Shown: positions 30,094 to 38,686 of the stretch, one piece after another | Position numbering within the stretch: the first letter of the stretch is position 1 | Layout: every line of letters begins with the position of its first letter | NCBI GenBank assembly: GCA_902760805.1 | Contig: CACWHY010000005.1 | Coordinates: 1 to 64,000, forward strand | Length of the DNA: 64,000 nt | Direction of reading: 5' to 3' | Origin: Ruminococcus flavefaciens | Lineage (GTDB): Bacteria; Bacillota; Clostridia; Oscillospirales; Ruminococcaceae | The notes under the pieces: model-generated | Told to the model about the DNA's origin: nothing | Database searches by the model: none | Seen by the model: only the letters and a program-made list of their open reading frames with translations | Position numbers and translations under genes: made by a program

Positions 30094-32337
30094 ATGGCAA
30101 GAAAAAAAGATATACAGAAGAAAAAGCCGGTGTTCCAGCATGAGGCCTACATCGAGGGCTCCGGCAGCGTTGTGAACGAAAAGATCTCCGATACCCTCAT
30201 AAAGAACTATATGCCCTACGCCATGAGCGTTATCGTTTCCCGTGCTCTGCCGGAGATCGACGGCTTCAAGCCCTCCCACAGAAAGCTGCTGTACATGATG
30301 TACAAGAAGGGCCTGCTCTCGCCGGATAAGGAGAGGTCTAAGTCCGCAAACGTGGTGGGCGAGACCATGAAGCTCAACCCTCACGGCGACCAGGCTATCT
30401 ATGAGACTATGGTGCGCCTTACCAGAGGAAATGAGTCCCTGCTCCACCCCTATGTTGACTCGAAGGGAAACTTCGGAAAGCAGTACTCCAGCAAGATGTA
30501 CTTCGCCGCTGCCCGTTATACCGAGGTAAAGCTGGAGAAGATTTGCAACGAGCTCTTCCGGGACATCGACAAGGAGACCGTGGATTTCGTCCCCAACTAC
30601 GACAACACCATGCAGGAGCCTACCCTGCTGCCGGCCACCTTCCCTACGGTGCTGGTCAATGCAAATATGGGTATCGCTGTTTCCATGGCGAGCAATATCT
30701 GCTCCTTCAATCTGGAGGAGGTCTGCGAGACAACTATCGCCCTGATCAAAAACCCCGACCATGATATCCTCAGCACCCTCAAGGGACCGGATTTTCCCGG
30801 CGGAGGCCTTATGCTCTACGATGAGGAGGAGCTGAAAAAGATCATCGACACCGGCCGTGGAAGCATCAAGGTGCGCTCAAAATACAACTACGACAAGGCC
30901 TCAAACTGCATCGAGGTCACTGAGATACCCTACTCCACCACCATTGAGGCCATCATCAACAAGATCGACGAGCTGGTGAAGGCCGGAAAGATCGGCGGTA
31001 TCTCCTACACCCGTGACGAGACTGACATCAACGGTCTGAAGATCGCTATCGACCTAAAGCGTGGCACCGATCCTGACAAGCTCATGCAGAAGCTGTACAG
31101 GCTCACTCCCCTTCAGGACAGCTTCCCCTGCAATTTCAACATACTCATCGCCGGAACTCCCCGTGTTATGGGAATTCGTGAGATCCTTACCGAGTGGATC
31201 GCCTTCCGTGAGGAGTGTGTCCACAGAAGGACATACCACGACCTCCAGAAGAAAAAGGATAAGCTCCACCTGCTGGAGGCTCTCAGCAAGATCCTGCTGG
31301 ACATCGACAAGGCCATCCGCATTATCCGTGAGACCGAAAACGAGGCGGACGTTGTTCCAAACCTGATGATCGGTTTCGGTATCGACGAGATCCAGGCAGA
31401 GTACGTTGCTGAGATCAAGCTGAGAAATATCAACAAGCAGTACATCCTCCGCAGAGTCGAAGAGGTGGATCAGCTGAAGGCTGACATCGCCGAAATGGAG
31501 GAGATCCTCCGTGACAAGAAAAAGATCCGGAAGATCATCATCGACGAGCTGAAGGAAGTCATCAAGAACTACGCTCAGCCCAGAAGGACACTCTTCTACT
31601 ACCAGTCCGACGTGGAGGAGGAAGAGGAGGCCGACGATACTCCCGATTATCAGGTAAACCTCTTCGTTTCCCGGAGCGGCTATTTCAAGAAGATCACGCC
31701 TCAGTCACTGCGTATGAGCGGCGAGCAGAAGCTCAAGGAGGGCGACTACATCAGCCAGAGCTTCGAGACCACCAACAAGGCCGACCTGATCTTCTTCTCG
31801 GATCAGGCTCAGGCGTACAAGTCCAAGGCCAGCGCCTTTGACGACACCAAGGCAAGCGTGATGGGCGACTATATCCCCGCAAAGCTGGGATTTGACGAGG
31901 GCGAGAGCCTTTCGGCTATGTTCCCCACCACCGATTACAGCGGCTATGTTGTGTTCTTCTTCGAGAACGGCAAGGCTGCTAAGGTGCCTATGAATTCCTA
32001 TGAGACCAAGACCAACCGAAAGAAGCTGGCAAAGGCCTACTCCGCTAAGTCTCCCCTTGTAGCTGTGATCTTCACTCAGGAGGACACCGACGTTCTGCTG
32101 AGGAGCTCCAGCGGCCATGCTCTGGTGTTCAACACTGGCATGATCCTTCCCAAGACCACAAGGGACTCTCAGGGAGTGCAGGTCATGAATCTGCGAAAGA
32201 AGGCTGTGCTTGCCTCCGCCGAGACTGTCACTGCCGAGAACAGCGCCGATCTGGAAAAATACCGTGCAAAGTCAGTCCCCGCAGCAGGAAAGCCTGCAAA
32301 GGAGCTTGGGGACACTAATCAGCTGAGCTTCACATAA
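30094..32337 (+). CDS. parC: Type IIA topoisomerase cleavage subunit, ParC-like (divergent)
   Basis: This 747-aa protein has the winged-helix/tower region with the catalytic Tyr142 in AAARYTEVKL, a coiled-coil tower (about 360-500) and a shortened C-terminal domain with SRSGYFKKIT and FENGKAAKVP strand motifs. It pairs with the ParE-like subunit 17 nt upstream and breaks and rejoins DNA to decatenate or relax chromosomes. The quinolone-determining segment reads GDQAIYETM, so the usual Ser is Gln100 and the usual Asp is Glu104. AAGGAG precedes the ATG. It ends just before a strong terminator. Confidence 0.87.
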   Translation: MARKKDIQKKKPVFQHEAYIEGSGSVVNEKISDTLIKNYMPYAMSVIVSRALPEIDGFKPSHRKLLYMMYKKGLLSPDKERSKSANVVGETMKLNPHGDQAIYETMVRLTRGNESLLHPYVDSKGNFGKQYSSKMYFAAARYTEVKLEKICNELFRDIDKETVDFVPNYDNTMQEPTLLPATFPTVLVNANMGIAVSMASNICSFNLEEVCETTIALIKNPDHDILSTLKGPDFPGGGLMLYDEEELKKIIDTGRGSIKVRSKYNYDKASNCIEVTEIPYSTTIEAIINKIDELVKAGKIGGISYTRDETDINGLKIAIDLKRGTDPDKLMQKLYRLTPLQDSFPCNFNILIAGTPRVMGIREILTEWIAFREECVHRRTYHDLQKKKDKLHLLEALSKILLDIDKAIRIIRETENEADVVPNLMIGFGIDEIQAEYVAEIKLRNINKQYILRRVEEVDQLKADIAEMEEILRDKKKIRKIIIDELKEVIKNYAQPRRTLFYYQSDVEEEEEADDTPDYQVNLFVSRSGYFKKITPQSLRMSGEQKLKEGDYISQSFETTNKADLIFFSDQAQAYKSKASAFDDTKASVMGDYIPAKLGFDEGESLSAMFPTTDYSGYVVFFFENGKAAKVPMNSYETKTNRKKLAKAYSAKSPLVAVIFTQEDTDVLLRSSSGHALVFNTGMILPKTTRDSQGVQVMNLRKKAVLASAETVTAENSADLEKYRAKSVPAAGKPAKELGDTNQLSFT

Positions 32338-32343
32338 AAAAAC

Positions 32344-32372
32344 AAAACCGAAGTGGTCAACACTTCGGTTTT
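32344..32372. terminator. Bidirectional terminator
   Basis: AAAACCGAAGTG and CACTTCGGTTTT form a perfect 12-bp stem around GTCAA, with A and T tracts, between convergent operons. Confidence 0.93.
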
Positions 32373-32379
32373 TTGCTTG

Positions 32380-33183
32380 TTATGAGCCGGTGCCGCTGTA
32401 CTTGGAAGCGCCGTACATCCACAGCTTGTAGCTCAGCCAGAAGAACACTATCCCCACAACAGGCGACAGCCACGACAGCAGCGGCACTTGTTCCGGGCGG
32501 AGTATCACTAGGCTGGGATAATAGGCGATGAATGCAATCGGTATCAGGAAGGTGAAAATAAAGCGGAATACCGGGCTGAAAATGGTGATCGGGTACTTTG
32601 CGTAGTCCTTGAAGCGGAAGGCCAGATCCAGCACATAGAAGGAGTTCTGGATCCAGAAGCAGGTGGCAGCTCCGGCGTTTTGCAGAGCGATCATGATCAG
32701 CGAGGCCGTCACCAAAAAGACCAGGAGCTTGAGCAGCATCAGCGGAGAGAAGGGAAGGCCGATCTTTCCCCAGGAATAGGCGATAGTGCCGATACCGAAG
32801 GCCAGCTGTCCCAGTCCCTTGATGTCGAAGACCTCGGACTGATAGTAGAAAAACAAATTTATCGGCCGGAAGCAGTATTTGATGAAGTCTCCTGAGTAGA
32901 CGTACTGCCTCAGGCTCCAGTTGTTGTCGAAAAAGCACTGCACGGGAGTCAGTGAAACAAGTGAAAATCCGTACAGAAAGAGCATCTCGTGATAGCTCCA
33001 GCCGTCCACTGAGGGGAAGCTGCGGAAGAGTATCCAGAAGCTGACAAATCCCGATATATTGGTGAATATCATTCCAATGGTGGAAATGATGAAGTCCGCC
33101 CGGTAGCTCATTTTGCTCTTTAGGTCCTGTGCAAGGATCCTGCAATAGATCCCGGCGTAAAAACGCGATCCTCTTTTCTTCAT
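32380..33183 (-). CDS. ABC-2 family exporter permease, second subunit
   Basis: This 267-aa protein has six hydrophobic spans and matches the ABC-2 (DUF990) permease group, with SYRADFIISTIGMIFTNISGF near the N-terminus and GDFIKYCFRPINLFFYYQSE in the middle. It is the last gene of a three-gene operon: ATPase, first permease, second permease. Such trios form a heterodimeric exporter whose substrate is generally unknown. The start lies 3 nt beyond the stop of the preceding gene, so translation is coupled. Confidence 0.85.
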   Translation of the reverse strand: MKKRGSRFYAGIYCRILAQDLKSKMSYRADFIISTIGMIFTNISGFVSFWILFRSFPSVDGWSYHEMLFLYGFSLVSLTPVQCFFDNNWSLRQYVYSGDFIKYCFRPINLFFYYQSEVFDIKGLGQLAFGIGTIAYSWGKIGLPFSPLMLLKLLVFLVTASLIMIALQNAGAATCFWIQNSFYVLDLAFRFKDYAKYPITIFSPVFRFIFTFLIPIAFIAYYPSLVILRPEQVPLLSWLSPVVGIVFFWLSYKLWMYGASKYSGTGS

Positions 33184-33186
33184 AGC

Positions 33187-33996
33187 TCAGCCTCCATTCA
33201 CAGTGATCTGGCGGAGAGAAGCCTTCCAGAACAGCTTGCTAAGCACCATCATGACGATGCTCCAGAAGAGCTGGAAAAGCAGCATACACCAGGGCTCATG
33301 CGGCTCCATGCTGACCCCGTCCCAGAGGAGAAATTTCAGCGGCACGTCATATATGGCCGCAAAGGGCAGCAGCTCCACCACCTCCCGGAGCTTTTCCGGG
33401 AAAAATGCCAGAGGAATGGTGGCTCCTGAGAGCAGCAGCACGATCACCTGCTTCATGATGTTTATTCCCCAGATCGACTCAGTAAACAGACAGACCGTTC
33501 CCACAAGGAAGTCAATGCTGTAGTTTATGGACACAGCCATTACCACTGAGGCCACGAAAAACAGCAAATTCACGCCCATGTGGATCCCGCCGTGAGTCAC
33601 TGCTGCAACAATGATGAAGGTGGGCAGGAAGGTGAATATGAACTGGGTCACGAACGTTCCTGAGTAGCTCCAGAACAGGTATTTCCGGTATTCAATGGGC
33701 TTGAGCAGGTCAAGGACGATCTTGCCTGACTGTATACTGCGCCCGATCTCCCATACGGTATACATCTCCATAAAGTTGAACAGAGCAGTTGCCAGAACAA
33801 GGTAGATCAGGGTGTCGGAGAAGGTCATGCCGTTGACCACGTCTGTTCCTGCGGAGGCGTAGATGGACTTCCACAAAAAGTACACCACGATCAGGTACAG
33901 CAGGTTGCCGATGACCATGACCACCGTCGCCAGCCGAAACTGCAAGGCCTCGATGATCCCGGCACGGGTGAGGGTAATGTATTTTTTCAGCTTCAC
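33187..33996 (-). CDS. ABC-2 family exporter permease, first subunit (GTG start)
   Basis: This 269-aa protein has six hydrophobic spans of the DUF990 type (LQFRLATVVMVIGNLLYLIVVYF). The GTG start overlaps the ATPase stop as GTGA, with GAGGAGGG just upstream, which decides the start. Longer readings reach back into the ATPase gene in another frame and are not credible. It should dimerise with the second permease. Confidence 0.85.
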   Translation of the reverse strand: MKLKKYITLTRAGIIEALQFRLATVVMVIGNLLYLIVVYFLWKSIYASAGTDVVNGMTFSDTLIYLVLATALFNFMEMYTVWEIGRSIQSGKIVLDLLKPIEYRKYLFWSYSGTFVTQFIFTFLPTFIIVAAVTHGGIHMGVNLLFFVASVVMAVSINYSIDFLVGTVCLFTESIWGINIMKQVIVLLLSGATIPLAFFPEKLREVVELLPFAAIYDVPLKFLLWDGVSMEPHEPWCMLLFQLFWSIVMMVLSKLFWKASLRQITVNGG

Positions 33997-34994
33997 TTCA
34001 CACCCTCCTCGTATATCTTTTTGATAACATCCTCGGAGGAGATCTCCTGTAGCTGCATATCGGTGATCCGGCAGGAGCTTTGCAGCCTGCCCAGCACGTC
34101 GATCACCTTGGCCTTGTCCTCGTCCACAAGGATCGAGATCCACTCCTCGTCGGCAGTTACCGGGAACTCCGGCAGCTCCTTCTGAATGGCCTGAGCCTGA
34201 GCCTTCAGCTCCCCCTCCACACGGATCTTGAGAGTGCGGTATGAGCCGAAAAAGCTCTTCAGGTGGTCGATGTCGTTGTCGTAGAGCATCTTGCCCTTGT
34301 CGATGATCACGATCCTTCGGCAGAGTGCGTCCACATCGCCCATATCGTGAGTCGTCAGGATGACCGTGGTCTTTTTCTCCTGATTGAGAGCCTGAACCAG
34401 CGTCCTGATCTTGGCCTTCATGGAAACGTCCAGGCCGATCGTCGGCTCGTCCAGAAATACGATCTTCGGGTCATGGAGGAATGCCGCAAGTATGTCGCTG
34501 AGAGTTCGCTGACCCAGTGACATCTGGCGGACAGGCTTGTGGAGGATAGGCTGTATGTCTACCAGGGACTGGTAAAAGTCCAGCATCTCCTGATAATTCT
34601 TCTCAGGGATCTGGTAGATGTCCCGGAGGATCTTGAAGGACTCCACCAAAGGCAGCGCCCACCACAGCTGAGAGCGCTGTCCGAAAACGACGCCGATCTC
34701 CTGAGCGTTCTTTGTGCGGTTTTTGTAGGGGACATTGCCGCCCACAAGGATCTGGCCGGAGGTGGGCTCCAGAACGCCGGTCATCATCTTGATCGTGGTG
34801 GACTTTCCGGCGCCGTTTGGCCCAAGATAGCCCACGATCTCGCCTTGTTCAATGGTCATTGATACGTTGTCCACCGCCCGGACGATCTTATAATTCCGGG
34901 AGAACAGGTCCCGGATACTTCCTTTAAGACCCTCACGGCGGTTGAGGACTTTGAATTCTTTGGTAACGTTTTGGATTTCGATGATAGGTGCCAT
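33993..34994 (-). CDS. ABC exporter ATPase subunit
   Basis: This 333-aa ATPase has Walker A GPNGAGKST (about 58-66), Q-loop FGQRSQLWW, signature MSLGQRTLSDILAAF (the variant LSLGQR of the multidrug/polysaccharide ABC-2 group), Walker B KIVFLDEP and H-switch TTHDMGDV. A C-terminal extension of about 80 residues fits the regulatory tail of this family. The ATG at 34994 has GTGAGG upstream and lies 47 nt after the -10 box. It powers the two permeases encoded downstream. Confidence 0.9.
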   Translation of the reverse strand: MAPIIEIQNVTKEFKVLNRREGLKGSIRDLFSRNYKIVRAVDNVSMTIEQGEIVGYLGPNGAGKSTTIKMMTGVLEPTSGQILVGGNVPYKNRTKNAQEIGVVFGQRSQLWWALPLVESFKILRDIYQIPEKNYQEMLDFYQSLVDIQPILHKPVRQMSLGQRTLSDILAAFLHDPKIVFLDEPTIGLDVSMKAKIRTLVQALNQEKKTTVILTTHDMGDVDALCRRIVIIDKGKMLYDNDIDHLKSFFGSYRTLKIRVEGELKAQAQAIQKELPEFPVTADEEWISILVDEDKAKVIDVLGRLQSSCRITDMQLQEISSEDVIKKIYEEGVK

Positions 34995-35040
34995 AAAAGC
35001 CTCACTTTCTTGGAAGAACGTTTGTAAAAAGAATATTCTT

Positions 35041-35069
35041 ATTATAACAGAACAGATCCATTCTGTCAA
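35041..35069 (-). promoter_or_regulatory. Promoter of the ABC exporter operon
   Basis: On the minus strand: TTGACA (35069-35064), a 17-nt spacer, TATAAT (35046-35041). Confidence 0.88.
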
Positions 35070-35124
35070 GTAGAGTGCTGGTCTATAAAAAACAAAGGCC
35101 TGCGGTTTTCCACAGGCCATAGTG

Positions 35125-36966
35125 TTATTTAGCAGTTTTCTCAGCAGCGCTCTTGTCAGCCTCTGCTGCATCAGCCTTTTCAGTCTCAGCCACAGCAAGG
35201 TGCTTCTCGCTTACAAAGGGAATGAAGCACAGCAGCGGAACTGTCATGAAGATAGAGTATGCGTAGCGGAATTCCGCAAAAACAGGGGTCGCAATAAGCA
35301 GTGTCAGCCACACGCCCAGCACCGGCAGATAGCACATCAGCAGTGAGCGGCGCTTCTTCACGAAGGCAGCTCCCAGCATGAATACCATGATCCAGATCAT
35401 CAGGCCGATGCTCCAGAAAAGTCCAACGTAGTGGAAGGTGTGGTAGTTCTCACGGTACTTCATCAGCCACTCGCTCAGCTCAGGTGAGAGCTTGCTCTCC
35501 TTCACCATGTTGAAGTTGTCAGAGCGAAACTCGGCTGAGTATACCCAATACTGGATATCGGGATTCCAGTAGCCGTTGGTCAGAAGGATATGAGCCAGGA
35601 TATAGCTCTTGGGGTACTTCAGGCCAAGGTCGATCCACAGCTTCAGGAAATCGCCCTTGTGGTCGGCGATATACTGCTGGTTATCGGTCTCACGAACCAG
35701 ATTTTTGATCGGGTCGGAGATGTTGGGAGCGTAGGTCTCGCCAACTCGTGAAAGGTCTACCACCTGATCCAGAAGAGCCCACTGCTCGGCAGTCATCTGT
35801 TCGCCGTCCCTGATAACAGCAGCGATCTGCTGTGCGGGAAGGGAAAGAGACTCGATCGTGTCAGGAGGAGCGACATCAAGAGCCTTGTAAACGGGTCCCT
35901 TGACGATGAGTGCGATCACCAGAGAAGCCGCAGCGATCCCCAGCATGAGGAACTTCCTCAGCTTCACGCAGAAGATCAGCATGAACACGAAGAGGAACAT
36001 GAATGCGTACAGTCCGTTGCTTCTGAAAAGGCACACGCCGATGCCTGTGACAAACAGCATAACAGCCTCGAATACGGGCATTTTCCGGCCTGCCTTGTAG
36101 TACATCAGCGCCCTCCACAGGGTAACTGAGAAGGTCAGCACAAGCATTCCGAAGGGGATGTCCTTCCACATGGTGACGCTGTAAACGCCGTTGTAGGGCA
36201 GGATCGCAAAGAGCGCCAGCATTGGCAGGAAAAAGCGCTTTCTCACCCTCAGCTTGTAAAGGGTAACGATAAGATATGAGAATGCAGCCGACAGCAGCAG
36301 CATCTGGCATACACTGTAGAATGCGGCGGCCTTTGTGTCGTCGTGGAAAAGTCCCTGTCCGATCCCCGTGAGCACCCTGATCATTGCAGTATGTGCGATG
36401 GGGTGGTGGTTTGAGAGTGCCTCATTTCCCCAGGCCTGGTTGAGCTCGCTGATGGAGTCAGTGGTGATGTCGCCGGGGTAGAGCAGCAGGTAGTACGGCA
36501 GCCAGCAGATCAGCATGATGCCCATGGAGATGAAGAAGCAGGCAGACTTTCGCTTAGCGGAGGGCTCTGCACGGTCTGCGGTGAGCTCCACTGTCCTGAG
36601 CTTGTCGTAGAGGTATGTGCTCAACAGCACGAACAGGCACATGAAGCCTGCTATGTAGATGAAGGTGTCATAGTTGCGTGAAAGAGGATCGGTGTTGGCG
36701 AAGATCCCTTCCAGCCTGTTGAGAAAGCAGGCTGCTGCCATGAAAAGTCCGCTGACAGCTCCGGCAGCACGGGCACGCTTGCTCTTGACCTTCAGAGCCT
36801 GTCTGAATATGGGGAAGAGCAGCAGCAGGAACACCAGCGCATAGGGGTTGGCAGTTCCCATAGAAAGGTACCTTGACATTGCGGCTCCTGCAAAAAGAGC
36901 AGCAATGAAGGCCACCAGGTCAGTCTTGTTGAGTTCCTTGACAAATGATCTTAGATTGCCGATCAT
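35125..36966 (-). CDS. DUF6020-type GT-C-like membrane protein
   Basis: This 613-aa membrane protein has about 12-13 spans and a long extracytoplasmic loop (about 380-500). Conserved blocks WLPYYLLLYPGDITTDS, SNHHPIAHTAMI and YNGVYSVTMWKDIPF are those of DUF6020, whose topology resembles GT-C glycosyltransferases that use lipid-linked sugars. The acidic GDITTD after the early spans fits a GT-C catalytic loop. It overlaps the upstream GT2 gene by 4 nt (ATGA). The pair probably makes and transfers a polyprenyl-linked sugar to a surface polymer. The C-terminus is a charged Ala/Glu/Lys tail. Confidence 0.78.
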   Translation of the reverse strand: MIGNLRSFVKELNKTDLVAFIAALFAGAAMSRYLSMGTANPYALVFLLLLFPIFRQALKVKSKRARAAGAVSGLFMAAACFLNRLEGIFANTDPLSRNYDTFIYIAGFMCLFVLLSTYLYDKLRTVELTADRAEPSAKRKSACFFISMGIMLICWLPYYLLLYPGDITTDSISELNQAWGNEALSNHHPIAHTAMIRVLTGIGQGLFHDDTKAAAFYSVCQMLLLSAAFSYLIVTLYKLRVRKRFFLPMLALFAILPYNGVYSVTMWKDIPFGMLVLTFSVTLWRALMYYKAGRKMPVFEAVMLFVTGIGVCLFRSNGLYAFMFLFVFMLIFCVKLRKFLMLGIAAASLVIALIVKGPVYKALDVAPPDTIESLSLPAQQIAAVIRDGEQMTAEQWALLDQVVDLSRVGETYAPNISDPIKNLVRETDNQQYIADHKGDFLKLWIDLGLKYPKSYILAHILLTNGYWNPDIQYWVYSAEFRSDNFNMVKESKLSPELSEWLMKYRENYHTFHYVGLFWSIGLMIWIMVFMLGAAFVKKRRSLLMCYLPVLGVWLTLLIATPVFAEFRYAYSIFMTVPLLCFIPFVSEKHLAVAETEKADAAEADKSAAEKTAK

Positions 36967-37958
36967 GCGTCCTTTTCCTCCTTGTTGTTTTTGCGGAGGA
37001 GGTCCTTATAGCGCTCGTCTGTGCGCTGGAGGTTTATCTCGAAGTCCTGGCGGTTCTTCTGAACGATACAGCCAAGGATCATTCCCGAGAAGAAGGCCTG
37101 AACAGCAGCGATCGCTGTAAATCCGCAGGCGATGAGGGTGGGAAAGCGTGCTACCTCTCCTGTATTGATGTACTGAGCAAGCACCGGTATGAAGAAGGCC
37201 ACTGAGATGATCATGAGGATCGCAGCGATAAGTCCGAAGAAGCGCATGGGCTTGTAGTTCTTGTAAAGCCTTGCGATAGTGAAGAGCACCTTCATTCCGT
37301 CGGAGTAGGTGTTCAGCTTGGACTCGCTTCCCTCGATACGGTCACGGTAGTTGATGACAACGTTCTCGGTGGACATATTCTTGTCGATAGCGTGGATACT
37401 CATTTCGGTCTCGATCTCAAAACCCTTTGACAGAACGGGGAAGTTCTTGACAAAGTTGAAGCCGAAGGCACGGTAGCCGGTCATGATGTCCTTGATGTCG
37501 GAATGGAAGAAGCGATTGATGAAGAAGCGCACGATGGTGTTTCCGAAATTATGGAAGGGACGCTTGTTCTCAGTGAAATAGGTGGAGGAGAGCCTGTCTC
37601 CCACTACCATGTCGATGTTGCGCTCAAGAACGGGCTCAACAAGCTGCCTTGCGTGGTCGGCAGGGTATGTGTCGTCGCCGTCTACCATGAGGTAGCACTC
37701 AGCGTCGATCTCACGGAACATTCTTCTGATAACGTTGCCCTTGCCCTGCTGATACTCGTGGCGGACGATAGCTCCGGCCTTTGCAGCGATCTCTGCTGTG
37801 CCGTCGGAGGAGTTGTTATCGTAAACGTAGATAGTTGCCTCAGGGAGCTCTCTGCGGAAATCAGTTACTACCTTTTCGATAGTTTTCGCCTCATTATAGC
37901 AAGGGATAAGGACTGCGATGCGGTCCAGTGTTTTAGCTGATGATGTATTATTTTCCAT
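36963..37958 (-). CDS. GT2 glycosyltransferase, polyprenyl-phosphate type
   Basis: This 331-aa protein has a cytoplasmic GT-A domain (VLIPCYNEAKTIEKVV, DNNSSDGTAE, then DGDDTYP for metal and nucleotide) and two C-terminal spans (about 230-300). The layout matches DPM1/GtrB-like enzymes that load a sugar onto undecaprenyl or dolichyl phosphate. GGAGACAG precedes the ATG. The following DUF6020 gene overlaps by 4 nt, so sugar loading and transfer seem coupled. The donor sugar is not known. Confidence 0.88.
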   Translation of the reverse strand: MENNTSSAKTLDRIAVLIPCYNEAKTIEKVVTDFRRELPEATIYVYDNNSSDGTAEIAAKAGAIVRHEYQQGKGNVIRRMFREIDAECYLMVDGDDTYPADHARQLVEPVLERNIDMVVGDRLSSTYFTENKRPFHNFGNTIVRFFINRFFHSDIKDIMTGYRAFGFNFVKNFPVLSKGFEIETEMSIHAIDKNMSTENVVINYRDRIEGSESKLNTYSDGMKVLFTIARLYKNYKPMRFFGLIAAILMIISVAFFIPVLAQYINTGEVARFPTLIACGFTAIAAVQAFFSGMILGCIVQKNRQDFEINLQRTDERYKDLLRKNNKEEKDA

Positions 37959-37990
37959 AACTGTCTCCTAATTAAAATATAGATATAAAT

Positions 37991-38019
37991 ATTATAGCAC
38001 CAAGCGCAGTTCTTGTCAA
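37991..38019 (-). promoter_or_regulatory. Promoter of the GT2/DUF6020 operon
   Basis: On the minus strand: TTGACA (38019-38014), a 17-nt spacer, TATAAT (37996-37991). Confidence 0.88.
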
Positions 38020-38085
38020 GAGATAGCTCCGATCAGCTTGTTAGGAGGCATGACCGCCGCCGGAGCCCTCCCCTGCTCATCATGC

Positions 38086-38114
38086 TTGCATTTTACGGGG
38101 CAGTGTGGTATAAT
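38086..38114 (+). promoter_or_regulatory. First promoter of the FHA/SEDS/PBP operon
   Basis: TTGCAT (38086-38091), a 17-nt spacer, TATAAT (38109-38114). The -10 box is embedded in the palindrome at 38108-38136. Confidence 0.7.
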
Positions 38115-38136
38115 GAATGAATAACATTCATTATAC
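38108..38136. repeat. Perfect palindrome embedding a -10 box
   Basis: GTATAATGAATG and CATTCATTATAC are perfect 12-bp arms around AATAA. A TATAAT occurs on each strand. It may be an operator or a divergent promoter core. Confidence 0.8.
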
Positions 38137-38195
38137 TTTATCTAAATGCCCTTGCAGATACGCAGATCCAAGATCTGCTCCCTGCATATCGGGCA

Positions 38196-38229
38196 ATTAT
38201 ACCACAACGCTTTGCTTTTGTGGTATAAT
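38196..38229. repeat. Second perfect palindrome embedding a -10 box
   Basis: ATTATACCACAA and TTGTGGTATAAT are perfect 12-bp arms around 10 nt. The right arm repeats TGTGGTATAAT from the first promoter (38104-38114); the left arm is the inverted copy. A second -10 box (38224-38229) would start a shorter FHA mRNA, but no -35 box stands 17 nt upstream. Confidence 0.8.
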
Positions 38230-38266
38230 AAAGGTTACTGTACATAAATATAACGGAGGCAACACT

Positions 38267-38686
38267 ATGGAAAACGCAAACCTCATTCTGTGCGCTGTTA
38301 CCGCAGCGGCACTGGATATATGCGCCCTGGTCCTGATCTTCGCAGCTTACCGGGAGAAGAGCACAGCCAAAAAGCGCTGGGCAAAGATCTCCTCGAATAT
38401 GGAGCTGGTGGAGCCGGGCGTCACCTACCCTCTTGGCTGTGACGAGGTGCTTATCGGCAGACACGCCTCGGCCGACATCCGTATCCCGGACCTGTCTGTT
38501 TCCCGATACCACGCCATGATGACGGTCTCGGACGGCGTTTGGACTATCAAGGACATGGGCTCGAAATCCGGAGTCTACGTCAACGGCGCTCTGGTCAAGG
38601 AGGCCAGGCTCAGGGAAAACGACATCATCAACCTTGGCAACCGCCGGCTGATCTTCCGCAGAAGGAGGGAAAAGAATGAAAAATAA
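38267..38686 (+). CDS. Membrane-anchored FHA domain protein
   Basis: This 139-aa protein has an N-terminal span (about 5-25) and a cytoplasmic FHA domain (about 45-135). The phosphothreonine-binding loops are present as VLIGRHASADIRI, LSVSRYHAMM and GSKSGVYVNG. FHA proteins dock to Thr-phosphorylated partners, here probably substrates of a PASTA kinase encoded elsewhere. ACGGAGG precedes the ATG. The stop overlaps the SEDS gene start by 11 nt, so a cell-wall role tied to growth control is likely. Confidence 0.88.
   Translation: MENANLILCAVTAAALDICALVLIFAAYREKSTAKKRWAKISSNMELVEPGVTYPLGCDEVLIGRHASADIRIPDLSVSRYHAMMTVSDGVWTIKDMGSKSGVYVNGALVKEARLRENDIINLGNRRLIFRRRREKNEK

Noticed and set aside
33997..34143. 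A 49-codon N-terminal extension of the first ABC permease
   Set aside because: It overlaps the ATPase gene out of frame. The GTG with GAGGAGGG that overlaps the ATPase stop is the credible start.
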